Shown here one piece after another: positions 23,226-31,582 of a stretch of 45,328 nucleotides of DNA. The stretch covers positions 1 through 45,328 of the forward strand of contig CAZMSN010000010.1 in NCBI GenBank assembly GCA_964569015.1. Reading direction: 5' to 3'. Within the stretch, counting starts at the first letter, position 1, and each line of letters opens with the position of its first letter. This DNA is from CAYQEC01 sp964569015. GTDB taxonomy: Bacteria > Actinomycetota > Acidimicrobiia > Spongiisociales > UBA5794. The notes beneath the pieces are model-generated. The model worked only from the letters and a program-made list of their open reading frames with translations, did no database searches and was not told the DNA's origin. The position numbers were made by a program, and so were the translations under genes.

Positions 23226-24740
23226 TCAGCCGAACTCGATGCCTTGAGCCAGGGGGAGCTCGTCGCTCCAGTTGATGGTCACCGTCTGGCGGCGCATGTA
23301 CGCCTTCCAGGCGTCCGAGCCCGACTCGCGGCCGCCGCCGGTGTCCTTCTCGCCGCCGAAGGCACCGCCGATCTCGGCTCCCGAGGTGCCAATGTTCACG
23401 TTGGCGATCCCGCAGTCGGAGCCCTCGTGGGAGAGGAACCGCTCGGCAGACTTCACCGAGTTGGTGAAGATGGCCGACGACAGCCCCTGAGCGACGCCAT
23501 TGTGGATCTCGATCGCCTGCTGGAGCCCGTCGAATTCGATCACGTACAGGATCGGTGCGAACGTCTCGACTTGGAGGATCGCGGCGTCGGCGGGCATCTT
23601 GATGATCGTCGGCTCAACGAAGAAGCCGTCACCGTCGAGTACCTCGCCGCCGAAGAGGACCTCGCCACCCTGCTCCCTCGCCATGCCCACAGCGGCGACG
23701 AAGGCGTCCACTGCTCCCCGGCTGACGAGCGGGCCCATGAGGATCCCCTCCTCGAGCGGATCGCCGATCCGAACCCGCCGGTAGGCCTCAACGAGCCGCT
23801 CGGCGATCACGTCGGCGATGCCACGCTGGACGATGAGGCGGCGCAGGGTCGTGCATCGCTGCCCAGCGGTGCCCACTGCGGCGAAGAGTGCCGCCCTGAC
23901 CACCAACTCTGGATCGGCGTCGTCCATGACGACGATGGCGTTGTTGCCGCCGAGTTCGAGCAGCGATCGACCCAGCCGCCCGGCGACGGCGGTGCCGACC
24001 TTCTCGCCCATGGCGCACGAGCCGGTGGCCGAGATGAGCGGGACCCGCCGGTCGTTGACGAGGGCGTCGCCGATGGTGCGCCCCGGGCCGATGACCAGAT
24101 TGAACACTCCCTCGAATCCGGTGCCGGCCATGACCTCCTCGACGATGGCAGTGACCGCCACCGCGGTCAGCGGTGCCTGGCTCGATGGCTTCCAGACGAT
24201 CGTGTCTCCACACACGGCAGCGATGAAGGCGTTCCAGGCCCACACTGCCGTCGGGAAGTTGAACGACGTGATGACGCCGATCGGGCCCAGCGGATGCCAC
24301 TGCTCGTACATGCGGTGCCGAGGCCGCTCCGAGGTCATGGTGAGCCCGTAGAGCTGACGGGACGAACCGACGGCGAAGTCGGCGACGTCGATCATCTCCT
24401 GCACCTCGCCCTCTCCCTCGGCCCGGATCTTGCCCATCTCCATGCTGACGAGAGCCCCGAGCGGCTTCTTGTAGTCACGGAGGGCATCGCCGATCCGGCG
24501 CACGTGCTCGCCGCGTCGGGGAGCCGGAAGCATGCGCCATTCTTCGAAGGTCTCAATCGAGTTGGCGAGGACCGTTTCGTAGTCGTCGACGGTGGCCTGG
24601 CGCACCTCGGCGATCGGCCGTTCCGTCGCCGGGTCGTCGCTCGTAATCGTCTCCCCGCCCGTCTCGATCCAGCCTCCGGCGAACCCACCGGGATTCACCT
24701 CGCCGATGCCCAGGCTCTTCAGGATCTCGTCGCGGTTCAC
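23226..24740 (-). CDS. aldehyde dehydrogenase, ALDH7 / aminoadipate-semialdehyde type
   Basis: A 504-residue NAD-dependent dehydrogenase. The catalytic Cys296 lies in GTAGQRCTT and the general base Glu262 in LELGGNNAIVV. The sequences ITSFNFPTAVWAWNAFIAAVCGDTIVWKPSS and GEKDTGGGRESGSDAWKAYMRRQT place it in the ALDH7 (antiquitin/AmaB) group, whose members oxidise alpha-aminoadipate semialdehyde in lysine breakdown. Lysine catabolism is therefore the best guess, but no other gene of that route is near. GTG start with GGAGG five bases upstream. Confidence 0.9.
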   Translation of the reverse strand: MNRDEILKSLGIGEVNPGGFAGGWIETGGETITSDDPATERPIAEVRQATVDDYETVLANSIETFEEWRMLPAPRRGEHVRRIGDALRDYKKPLGALVSMEMGKIRAEGEGEVQEMIDVADFAVGSSRQLYGLTMTSERPRHRMYEQWHPLGPIGVITSFNFPTAVWAWNAFIAAVCGDTIVWKPSSQAPLTAVAVTAIVEEVMAGTGFEGVFNLVIGPGRTIGDALVNDRRVPLISATGSCAMGEKVGTAVAGRLGRSLLELGGNNAIVVMDDADPELVVRAALFAAVGTAGQRCTTLRRLIVQRGIADVIAERLVEAYRRVRIGDPLEEGILMGPLVSRGAVDAFVAAVGMAREQGGEVLFGGEVLDGDGFFVEPTIIKMPADAAILQVETFAPILYVIEFDGLQQAIEIHNGVAQGLSSAIFTNSVKSAERFLSHEGSDCGIANVNIGTSGAEIGGAFGGEKDTGGGRESGSDAWKAYMRRQTVTINWSDELPLAQGIEFG

Positions 24741-24950
24741 CGTCCACCTCCGTGCAGGGCCGCTTCACCAGCGAACGCTAGTTGGCGCCGCTGCCCGAGG
24801 GCCGGTCAACCTCGCGATGCCGGCAGCTGCGGAACGCGAAGCCGGAGCTCAACCACTCGAGTTGCGGTGGGAACTGAATAGTGTCCATGCGAGTCTGATG
24901 GAGGAGGATGCGCCGGTCGCCTCGAGACCGGTGCCGGGAAGGCGCGAAGG

Positions 24951-26414
24951 ATGTCCAAAGCGACCACTGCGGAGAACAGGGTCGGGCCGGATCGACCGGT
25001 CGTGGCGGCGCGGTGGGTCGTCCTGGCAGCGACCTTGGCCTTCTTCGTGGCCTACACCTGGCTGGCGCTCCGCCGCTACGACGTCTTCCGAACGGTGGCC
25101 TTCGACCTGGGCATCTTCGATCAGGGAACCTGGCTTCTCAGCCGATTTCGGGAGCCCTTCGTGACCGTGCGCGGCCTCAGTCTGTTCGCCGATCACACCT
25201 CCGGGATCCTGTTCTTGGTCGCCTCGCTCTATTGGATCTGGGCCGATGCGCGGCTTCTCATCGTCGTGACCGGCCTCGCGCTGGCGGCCGGTGGCCCGCT
25301 GACGTTCATGGCGGGGAGAGCCGTCGGACTGGCGCCTCGCTGGGCGGCGGGAGCTGCCGTCGTCTACCTCCTGCAGCCGGCGATCGCTTGGCAAGCGTGG
25401 GATGGGTTCCACCCGGAGGTGCTCGCCATCCCACTGCTGTTGTGGGCGTTCGTGGCATTGCTGCGCGACCGGAACGGGTGGGCGCTCCTGGCGATCCTGC
25501 TCGTGTTGCTCACCAAGGAGGATGCCGGGCTCATCGTGTTGCCCTTCGGGGTGCTGATAGCGCTCGTTTGGAAGAAGCGCATCGGGTGGATCATCGCCGC
25601 CTCCGGCCTCGTCGCATTCCTGGTGTCGTTCCTGGTGTTGCTGCCGGCGCTGTCGCCGTCGGATGAGCTCCTCTACACGGACCGCTATGCGACGATCGGG
25701 CAGGGCCCCATCGGCATCGTCACCGGCATCATCACCCGGCCCTGGGTGCTGCTCGAAGGCTTTGGCAACATGTCGCAGGTCGCCTACGTAGCCATGCTCC
25801 TGTTGCCCGTCCTCGCGGCGCTCCTGGCGCCGTGGGTATTGCTCGCCGGAGCGCCGGTGCTCTTCGCCAACTTGCTGACGGCGCACCATTACCAGTACGA
25901 CATCCGGTACCACTACACCGCGTTCCTGATCCCTCTCATCGCCATCGCCTCCGTCATGGGCCTCTCCCGCATCGCGTCCTGGTGGCGGCCGCAAGTAGCG
26001 ACATGTGTCCTGGCCGGGTGTTTAGCGGCCGCGATCGCCGGCCAGGTGCTGTTTGCCCCCTTCCCCTACGGCCCACGCCGGCATGACTGGGGCGGCACTC
26101 CCGCCGAACTGCACGACCTCGAGGCGGCAGTCGATCTCATCCCCGACGACGTCGTCGTGTCAGCGTCGAGCGTGCTACTGCCCCACCTGGCACACCGCGA
26201 CGAGATCTACCTCTTCCCCACGCCGTTCCTGCGCCACAACTACGGGCTCCAGGATGCCGCCATGCCCGACACGAGCCGTGTCGAGTGGATCATCTCCTCC
26301 ACCGTCCTGATCGAGGAGCATCGCGAGGTCCTGAACGGCCTGCTCGCTTCGCCTGACTTCGAGCTGGTCTACGACTCCGAGGCCGTCGTCGTACTCCACC
26401 GACGAGACGGGTGA
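24951..26414 (+). CDS. DUF2079 polytopic membrane protein
   Basis: A 487-residue protein with about ten hydrophobic helices spread over residues 20-380 and a soluble C-terminal tail of about 100 residues. The FDLGIFDQGTWLLSRF motif after the first helix, the following HTSGILFLVASLYW and the LLTKEDAGLIVL segment identify DUF2079, a family with a GT-C glycosyltransferase-like layout. Catalysis has not been shown for it, so I call no enzyme. The start has only a weak GAAGG ribosome site. Confidence 0.85.
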   Translation: MSKATTAENRVGPDRPVVAARWVVLAATLAFFVAYTWLALRRYDVFRTVAFDLGIFDQGTWLLSRFREPFVTVRGLSLFADHTSGILFLVASLYWIWADARLLIVVTGLALAAGGPLTFMAGRAVGLAPRWAAGAAVVYLLQPAIAWQAWDGFHPEVLAIPLLLWAFVALLRDRNGWALLAILLVLLTKEDAGLIVLPFGVLIALVWKKRIGWIIAASGLVAFLVSFLVLLPALSPSDELLYTDRYATIGQGPIGIVTGIITRPWVLLEGFGNMSQVAYVAMLLLPVLAALLAPWVLLAGAPVLFANLLTAHHYQYDIRYHYTAFLIPLIAIASVMGLSRIASWWRPQVATCVLAGCLAAAIAGQVLFAPFPYGPRRHDWGGTPAELHDLEAAVDLIPDDVVVSASSVLLPHLAHRDEIYLFPTPFLRHNYGLQDAAMPDTSRVEWIISSTVLIEEHREVLNGLLASPDFELVYDSEAVVVLHRRDG

Positions 26415-26442
26415 CGGGGGACACCGTCAACCCCTGTCATGC

Positions 26443-26823
26443 TCAGCGGGCGGCGATGACCTCGATCTCGACGAGGTACCCACCGGGCAGGGCCGCCACC
26501 TGGGCGGTCGATCGTGCCGGCTTCGCCGCGCCGACGTACTCCCCGTACACCTGGTTGACGACCGGGAAGTCGGCGATGTCAGCGAGGAATACGGTCGTCT
26601 TGGCGATGTCCTCGTATCCAAGCCCGAGGTCGCCGAGGACAGCACCGATGTTCTCCATCACCTGACGGGCCTGACCGGCGACATCGCCGCAGGCCAGCTG
26701 ATTCGTGGCCGGGTCGATGCCGACTTGACCGGACAAGAAGACGAGGCCACCTGCCTCGGTCGCGATCGAGTATGGCCCGATTGGATCCGGCCCGTGGGGG
26801 GAGTCGATGACGATCTTGGGCAT
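26443..26823 (-). CDS. ridA: RidA-family imine/enamine deaminase
   Basis: A 126-residue RidA (YjgF/YER057c/UK114) protein. It carries IGPYSIATEAGGLVFLSGQVGIDP at the start, QVMENIGAVLGDLG in the middle and the C-terminal ARSTAQVAALPGGYLVEIEVIA, where Arg and Glu form the active site of deaminating members. Such proteins remove reactive 2-aminoacrylate made by PLP enzymes. The start ATG 26823 follows a GGAGG ribosome site. It shares a 15-bp promoter-region sequence with the M23 peptidase gene. Confidence 0.92.
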   Translation of the reverse strand: MPKIVIDSPHGPDPIGPYSIATEAGGLVFLSGQVGIDPATNQLACGDVAGQARQVMENIGAVLGDLGLGYEDIAKTTVFLADIADFPVVNQVYGEYVGAAKPARSTAQVAALPGGYLVEIEVIAAR

Positions 26824-26849
26824 GAGGCCTCCTCGCGCTGTGCTGGTCG

Positions 26850-26864
26850 GTCGCAACGATACCG
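26850..26864 (-). promoter_or_regulatory. promoter element shared with the M23 gene
   Basis: Minus-strand CGGTATCGTTGCGAC with TATCGT as the probable -10. The same 15 bases occur at 28243-28257 upstream of the M23 peptidase gene. Confidence 0.4.
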
Positions 26865-26975
26865 GCCGCGGCGCGATCAGACCGCAGCGCGCGACCTCGC
26901 TTCCCCTCAGTTCGAACGCCGCCTGCGGTGAAGCCTCGCCGGTCCCACCTCAACGAGGGGGCACGAGGGAACGGC

Positions 26976-28190
26976 TCAGAGGCAAAGACTGGCGGCCAGT
27001 GGGTATGGGTTCACGGCACTTCCCCCACCCGGATGGAACTCGAAGTGGAGATGGGACACCGTGTAGGCGGCGTTTCCGGTGTTCCCGACGTAGCCGAGCA
27101 GCTCTCCGAGGTCGAGGTGCTGGCCGACGGCGAGGCCGTCGACCCAACCGTCGAGGTGGGCGTAGTAGTACTCATCGCCCCCGTCGCCGCGGAGCCACAA
27201 CGTGATCCCCCCGAGGCCGCCGTTGCCCAAACGGAACACGGTGCCCGCCTCGACCGCCACCGCCGGAGTCCCGCGCACAGCGATGATGTCGACGCCCTCG
27301 TGGGTACGGCCGCCGGAGCGGGGAGCGCCCCAAGTGTCGGTGAAGGCCACCGCCCCGTTGACGGGACACACCAGCCCTCCCGCCGGAGGATCGGGCGGCT
27401 CGGTGGTCGTGGTCACCGTCGGCGCAGTGGTCGTGGTCACCGTCGGCTCGGTAGTCGTCGTCACGTCCGCCTGGGTAGTCGTAGTCACCGCCGGCCCGGT
27501 GGTAGGGGGAGTCGTCGTGGTAGTCGTCGTCGTGCTGGTCGACGTTGCGTTCCGCGCTGCCTCTTCACTGCGAAGGCGCTCTTCCTCCTCACGCTGCCGG
27601 CGCTCCTCTTCCTGCTGCTGATAGGCAGACGCCACCTCTTCGTATGCGGCATTGGCGGCCCCCAGCTCGGCCAGGATGGCCGTGGCCTGCGATTCCAGTT
27701 CGGCATTGGCGGCCGCCTGCGCGTCGAGCGCCTTCACCAGCCTCTCGTTCTGCTCGAAATAGCTCTGCTCCAGTGCCAGCAGCCGCTCCAGCACCGCCAT
27801 GCCGTCCTCGGACGCCATCGCCAGGTAGCCATTGCGCAGTGGCACCTCACTGATCGACGACAACCCAAACAACGTTTGCGCTCCCCGAGATCCCGCCGAC
27901 ATGTAGAGCTCGCGCGCCACCTCCCGGGCGGCAGCACGTGTAGAGGCGAGCTCTCTCTCCGCGACGGACAGCGACGAGCTGAGCATGTCCAGATCGGTCT
28001 CGAGCTCAAACGCCCGCGAGACATTGACGTCGTACTCGGCGGTGATGCTGGCCAGCTCGGAACCGACCTGTCTACGCCTGGCGTCGGCGGCAGCGACATC
28101 ATCGGCCGTCAACTCACCGGGTACCGTCTGCGCGTACGCAGGAATCGACACCAGCAAGAAGAACGCCAGGCCGGCGGCAAGTCGCTTCAC
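26976..28190 (-). CDS. M23 peptidoglycan peptidase with coiled coil and Thr-rich linker
   Basis: A 404-residue exported protein. A signal peptide (about 1-21, LAAGLAFFLLVSIPAYAQ) is followed by a long coiled coil (about 30-215, ending in a Glu/Arg-rich run), a Thr-rich linker (about 216-265) and an M23 domain (about 270-404). The zinc ligands are in RTHEGVDI and the SHLHFEFHPGG motif; a Tyr-rich DEYYYAHLDGW lies between. The layout is like EnvC/NlpD or RipA-type cell-separation hydrolases or activators. The GTG start precedes the signal peptide directly. Thr-rich linkers also occur in several neighbours. Confidence 0.9.
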   Translation of the reverse strand: MKRLAAGLAFFLLVSIPAYAQTVPGELTADDVAAADARRRQVGSELASITAEYDVNVSRAFELETDLDMLSSSLSVAERELASTRAAAREVARELYMSAGSRGAQTLFGLSSISEVPLRNGYLAMASEDGMAVLERLLALEQSYFEQNERLVKALDAQAAANAELESQATAILAELGAANAAYEEVASAYQQQEEERRQREEEERLRSEEAARNATSTSTTTTTTTTPPTTGPAVTTTTQADVTTTTEPTVTTTTAPTVTTTTEPPDPPAGGLVCPVNGAVAFTDTWGAPRSGGRTHEGVDIIAVRGTPAVAVEAGTVFRLGNGGLGGITLWLRGDGGDEYYYAHLDGWVDGLAVGQHLDLGELLGYVGNTGNAAYTVSHLHFEFHPGGGSAVNPYPLAASLCL

Positions 28191-28513
28191 CTCGTCACCC
28201 TCTCGGAGAGCTTCACTCTGGTTGCCCGATCAATGCCGCCCTGTCGCAACGATACCGCGCTCTCGCGGGTTAGCGATACCAGGTGGGCGCACACCCGGGC
28301 AGCACTACCTCATTCTGATCGGCCGCAACGAAGCAAACGCAAGGAAAGACTGCATCGGACACCCGACGTCTCGCCGTCGCCATCAGGCAGGCCGACGTCG
28401 AAGGCGACACTGAGGCTCGGCGCCTCCCGGAGTCGAGCACCACACGATGGTGCCGCCGCTCGCATGACTCGGCGGCGCAGGGCGGACAATCCATTCAGGT
28501 GTTCGAAAGAACG
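28191..28513. other. intergenic stretch
   Basis: The gap between the M23 gene and the end of whiB. It holds the promoter element of the M23 gene at 28243-28257 and a related GGTATCGC at about 28273-28280 on the minus strand. I see no gene in it. Confidence 0.4.
28243..28257 (-). promoter_or_regulatory. promoter element of the M23 gene
   Basis: Minus-strand CGGTATCGTTGCGAC, identical to the sequence before ridA. TATCGT is the probable -10, giving a leader of about 45 nt. Confidence 0.4.
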
Positions 28514-28771
28514 TCAGACCGAAGCCTTCACCAGCATCTGGTGACGCTCCGCCTCGGTGAGCCCACCCCAGATCCCATACGGCTCGCGGATCTGCATTGC
28601 GTACTCGAGGCAGGCCGCCCTCACCGGGCAGACGCTGCAGATCGACTTGGCCCTCGTCTCCCTCCGTTCCCTTTCGTCCTTGCGTTCCGTAGTGTTCGGG
28701 GGGAAGAAGAGGTGGGAACGGTTTCCTCGGCAGAGGGCTACGGGTTGCCAAGATCGATCGAACGGAATCAC
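28514..28771 (-). CDS. whiB: WhiB-family iron-sulfur regulator
   Basis: An 85-residue WhiB-like protein. Four Cys ligands of the 4Fe-4S cluster are present: one in ALCRG near the N-terminus and three in SICSVCPVRAACLEYA. The family turn GIWGG follows, then a basic C-terminus. Wbl proteins bind the principal sigma factor and act as redox- or NO-sensitive transcription regulators; they occur essentially only in actinobacteria and their phages. I start at GTG 28771 because GGAGGAG lies seven bases before it; a longer frame adds non-conserved residues. The subtype is not clear. Confidence 0.93.
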   Translation of the reverse strand: MIPFDRSWQPVALCRGNRSHLFFPPNTTERKDERERRETRAKSICSVCPVRAACLEYAMQIREPYGIWGGLTEAERHQMLVKASV

Positions 28772-29050
28772 AAAGAGTCTCCTCCACGGTTGCGTTGACA
28801 AAACGTACAACCGCAAGCAGTGACGGTAACCACCCGCAGGAGAAGGCGCCAGGAAGATGTTGAGGGAAAGCGCTTGCTAGTCGCGAACAGCCGAGTCTGC
28901 GCCATGAGGCCGGCCTCACCTCGAACGAGGTCGAGGGAGAAGTCGTGCGTCAGGCTCCCCCTCCGGCCGATCGGCGCGCGTCGATCCACTAGCCTCCAAG
29001 ACACTCAGACCAGTCGGCCTGCTCCAGGAGGTTTGAGATTGGAGAAACCC

Positions 29051-29419
29051 ATGTCACGCGTCCTGGTGGTCGCCGATGAGCCTTGGGTCCGCAATGAGGT
29101 CCATGCCGCCCTCAGCGAGCCTGCCTACACCCTGATCGACCATGACGATCCGGCCACTGCCGCCGCCACGGCCGTCGCCGAGAAGGTAGACACGATTCTC
29201 GTCGACCTCCAGGTGGCGGCGATGGGGGGAATGGCTGTGGTGCGAGACGTACGCGACCAGGACGCCCTTGCCGGCCGGGAGTTCACGCCGGTCGTGATGC
29301 TCCTCGACCGGGCGGCCGATGCGTTCCTCGCCAAGCGCGCCGGCGCCGCCGGCTGGGTCGTCAAGCCGTTCACGACCGCCGTCATCCGTGAAGCCCTCGA
29401 CCAGGCACTGGGAGGCTGA
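29051..29419 (+). CDS. stand-alone response-regulator receiver domain
   Basis: A 122-residue CheY-like protein with no output domain. The acidic pocket (Asp9, Glu10), the phosphoacceptor Asp52 in TILVDLQV and Lys105 in GWVVKPF are all present, but the usual switch Thr/Ser after strand 4 is replaced by Leu in VVMLLDR. Such single-domain regulators act through protein contact. No kinase is adjacent; the nearest is the membrane histidine kinase at 35926. The ATG follows GGAG by six bases. Confidence 0.85.
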   Translation: MSRVLVVADEPWVRNEVHAALSEPAYTLIDHDDPATAAATAVAEKVDTILVDLQVAAMGGMAVVRDVRDQDALAGREFTPVVMLLDRAADAFLAKRAGAAGWVVKPFTTAVIREALDQALGG

Positions 29420-29445
29420 CGCGTCGGCCTCCCAGGCGACAGCTC

Positions 29446-30738
29446 ATGAGCACCCCCAACATCGTCTACATCGTCACCCTCGTACTCTGTGCCCTGGGCT
29501 CCGGCTTCTTCTCCGGATCGGAGACCGCGCTCATCGGAATCGGCAAAGAGCGGGTCCACCAACTCGCCGAGACGGGCCGGCGAGGGCGCAGGGTGCAGCA
29601 ACTCGTCTCCGACCCCGATCGGCTCCTGAGCACGTTGCTCGTTGCCAACAACCTGGTCAACATCCTCGGCGCCGCCATCGCCACCGCGCTGTTCATCCAA
29701 TTGCTCGACGCACGATGGGGGCCGTGGGTGGCGACCCTGACGGTGACCGCCGTCGTGCTCGTGGTCGGGGAGATCACCCCCAAGAGTCTCGCTGCCCGCT
29801 ACCCGGAGCGCTTCTCGCTGGCGGTGGCGCCAACGATCCTGCGCCTCTCCCGCATCTTGAGACCGGTCGCCCACATGTTCACGGGGATCACCCGCGGTCT
29901 GTTTCGCCTGTTCCGCATCCCGGCACGGGCCGACACCCATGCCGTGACCGAGGCCGACATCAAGGCCCTGGTGGAGCTGGGGATGCACGGCGGCGAGATC
30001 GAGAGCGTCGAACGCGAGATCATCGACGCCCTGTTCACGCTCGGCGATCGCCCGGTCCGCGAGGTCATGACGCCCAGGGTCGACATCGTCGCCCTCACCC
30101 TGCCGGTCGAATCCGAAGACGTCAGGGCGGCGGTGGCGTCGGCCGGTCACTCGCGTTTTCCCGTCACTGCGGGGAGCCTCGATGAGCTACGGGGAGTGCT
30201 CTTCGTCAAGGACCTGCTGCAGCTCCCTGCCCAGCCGACCACGGACCAGATCCACTCGATCCTGCGGCTGCCTGCCTTCATTCCCGAATCGATGACCATC
30301 CTGCGGGTGCTTCAGGACATGCGGGCCCGAAGGTTCGCCTTCGGGGTCGTGCTCGACGAGCACGGCGGCGTCGAGGGAATCGTCACGATCAAGGACCTCG
30401 TCGCGGAGCTGGTCGGCGAGCTCCAAGACGAGTACGACCCAGGATCACCGTCGGTGGTGCGGGTCGGACCCCGGCAATGGGTGGCGGATGGGCGGCTTCC
30501 CATCGAGGACCTCGAGGCCGCGGTCGGATGCCGTTTCCCCAGCGGCCCGTACTCGACGGTCGGGGGCCTCGTCATGGCCATCGCCGGGAGAATCCCCGAG
30601 GAGGGCGACAAGATCGATGCCCACGTGTGTGTTTTCACGGTCCTCACGATGGACCGCAACCGCATCGATCGGGTACAGGTTGAGCCACCGTCCCAGCACA
30701 GTACAATTGTGTCATCGGGACGTGGCGCAGCTTGGTAG
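29446..30738 (+). CDS. CNNM/CorC-type protein: DUF21 plus CBS pair plus CorC_HlyC
   Basis: A 430-residue membrane protein. The DUF21 transmembrane domain (about 1-190) opens with GSGFFSGSETALIGIG; a CBS pair spans about 205-325 (REVMTPRVDIVALTL, FGVVLDEHGGVEGIVTIKDL); a CorC_HlyC domain ends the chain (about 335-425). CNNM/CorC proteins are linked to magnesium and cobalt efflux. It begins 26 bp after the receiver gene, in the same direction. Its last codons overlap the first 23 nt of the tRNA-Pro gene, so the C-terminal residues are encoded by the tRNA sequence. Confidence 0.92.
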   Translation: MSTPNIVYIVTLVLCALGSGFFSGSETALIGIGKERVHQLAETGRRGRRVQQLVSDPDRLLSTLLVANNLVNILGAAIATALFIQLLDARWGPWVATLTVTAVVLVVGEITPKSLAARYPERFSLAVAPTILRLSRILRPVAHMFTGITRGLFRLFRIPARADTHAVTEADIKALVELGMHGGEIESVEREIIDALFTLGDRPVREVMTPRVDIVALTLPVESEDVRAAVASAGHSRFPVTAGSLDELRGVLFVKDLLQLPAQPTTDQIHSILRLPAFIPESMTILRVLQDMRARRFAFGVVLDEHGGVEGIVTIKDLVAELVGELQDEYDPGSPSVVRVGPRQWVADGRLPIEDLEAAVGCRFPSGPYSTVGGLVMAIAGRIPEEGDKIDAHVCVFTVLTMDRNRIDRVQVEPPSQHSTIVSSGRGAAW

Positions 30739-30792
30739 CGCGCATCGTTCGGGACGATGAGGTCGCCGGTTCAAATCCGGCCGTCCCGACCA
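30716..30792 (+). tRNA. tRNA-Pro (anticodon CGG)
   Basis: A 77-nt cloverleaf. The acceptor CGGGACG pairs with CGTCCCG, the anticodon stem CATCG/CGATG surrounds TTCGGGA, the T-loop is TTCAAAT and CCA is encoded. It overlaps the end of the preceding CDS by 23 nt. Confidence 0.96.
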
Positions 30793-30818
30793 GAAGCCGG
30801 CGGTCTTCCGCCGGCTTC
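30793..30818 (+). terminator. hairpin directly after tRNA-Pro
   Basis: A perfect 11-bp stem GAAGCCGGCGG/CCGCCGGCTTC with a TCTT loop starts at the base after CCA. No U-tract follows, but position and strength fit transcript termination. Confidence 0.6.
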
Positions 30819-30860
30819 TCCGCGTCTCGTCGACTCTGAACAACCGGCCCCGCCGAGCCG

Positions 30861-31322
30861 CTACGCCGGCTGGGCGGCGCTGCTGCCGACGATGGCCTTC
30901 TTCAGCACCTCCAGCTCCCGGCGGAGCCGGGACCGCATACTGTGCCGGAGGAACGGCCCGAGCAGCAGCGAGACGAAGCGGGTCGCCAGGCTGTCGGGCC
31001 CGGCCTCGATCCTGTTGACGACCTCGGTCTTGCCGTCGACTGCATGCAGCTCGAGCCAACCCCGGAACGAGAAGGGGCCACGATCGGCTTCGGTGCCAAA
31101 CTCGCTTGGTGGAGCGTATGAGGTGACCCGGAACTCGATCTCCGAGGGCCGCCAACCGGCGACGTACTCGGCAACGAAGTGGGCGCCTTCGCCGATCTCG
31201 CGCGACACCATCCGCGCCCTCTTCACGCCGCTTACCCATCGGGGCATGTTCTCGACGTTGGCGATGAAGGAGAAGACCTGGTCTACCGAACGTTCGATCA
31301 AGATGCTGGCTTGAGCGATCAT
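30861..31322 (-). CDS. SRPBCC-family protein
   Basis: A 153-residue polyketide-cyclase/START-like protein: QASILIERSVDQVFSFIANVENMPRWVSGVKRARMV at the start, alternating strands, and a long C-terminal helix (LRHSMRSRLRRELEVLKKAI). The fold binds hydrophobic ligands; the ligand is unknown. The start is the ATG at 31322; longer upstream frames are antisense to asd or non-conserved. Confidence 0.85.
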   Translation of the reverse strand: MIAQASILIERSVDQVFSFIANVENMPRWVSGVKRARMVSREIGEGAHFVAEYVAGWRPSEIEFRVTSYAPPSEFGTEADRGPFSFRGWLELHAVDGKTEVVNRIEAGPDSLATRFVSLLLGPFLRHSMRSRLRRELEVLKKAIVGSSAAQPA

Positions 31323-31582
31323 CCTGCGTCCTTCGTCCGCTTCACTTCCCACCGTACAAGAGAATGCAGCTCCTGCACGCATGAATACGAACGTCGGCAG
31401 GTAGGTGCGTGCGATGAAGCGTTCCGTCTCTGAGGCGGCAGCGAGGCGCAGCTGGCGATCGATCGGCGCGGCTCGGTGGGAGCGAGAGGAGGATGCCGCA
31501 TCGCACGATGCTTTCCGAACATGCAGGCTGCGGCGCGGCCGACGACACCGCAACAGGCAGGACCGCGCGAAGCCCTCCCTCG

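Noticed and set aside
23244..24881. A 545-codon plus-strand frame
   Set aside because: It is antisense to the full-length aldehyde dehydrogenase with intact active-site residues.
26928..28544. A 538-codon plus-strand frame
   Set aside because: It is the complement of the M23 peptidase gene. The minus-strand protein has a signal peptide, coiled coil and zinc motif; this one has none.
28795..28800. Perfect TTGACA on the plus strand as a -35 for the receiver gene
   Set aside because: No -10-like hexamer is found at 15-19 bp downstream, and the receiver gene begins 250 bp away.
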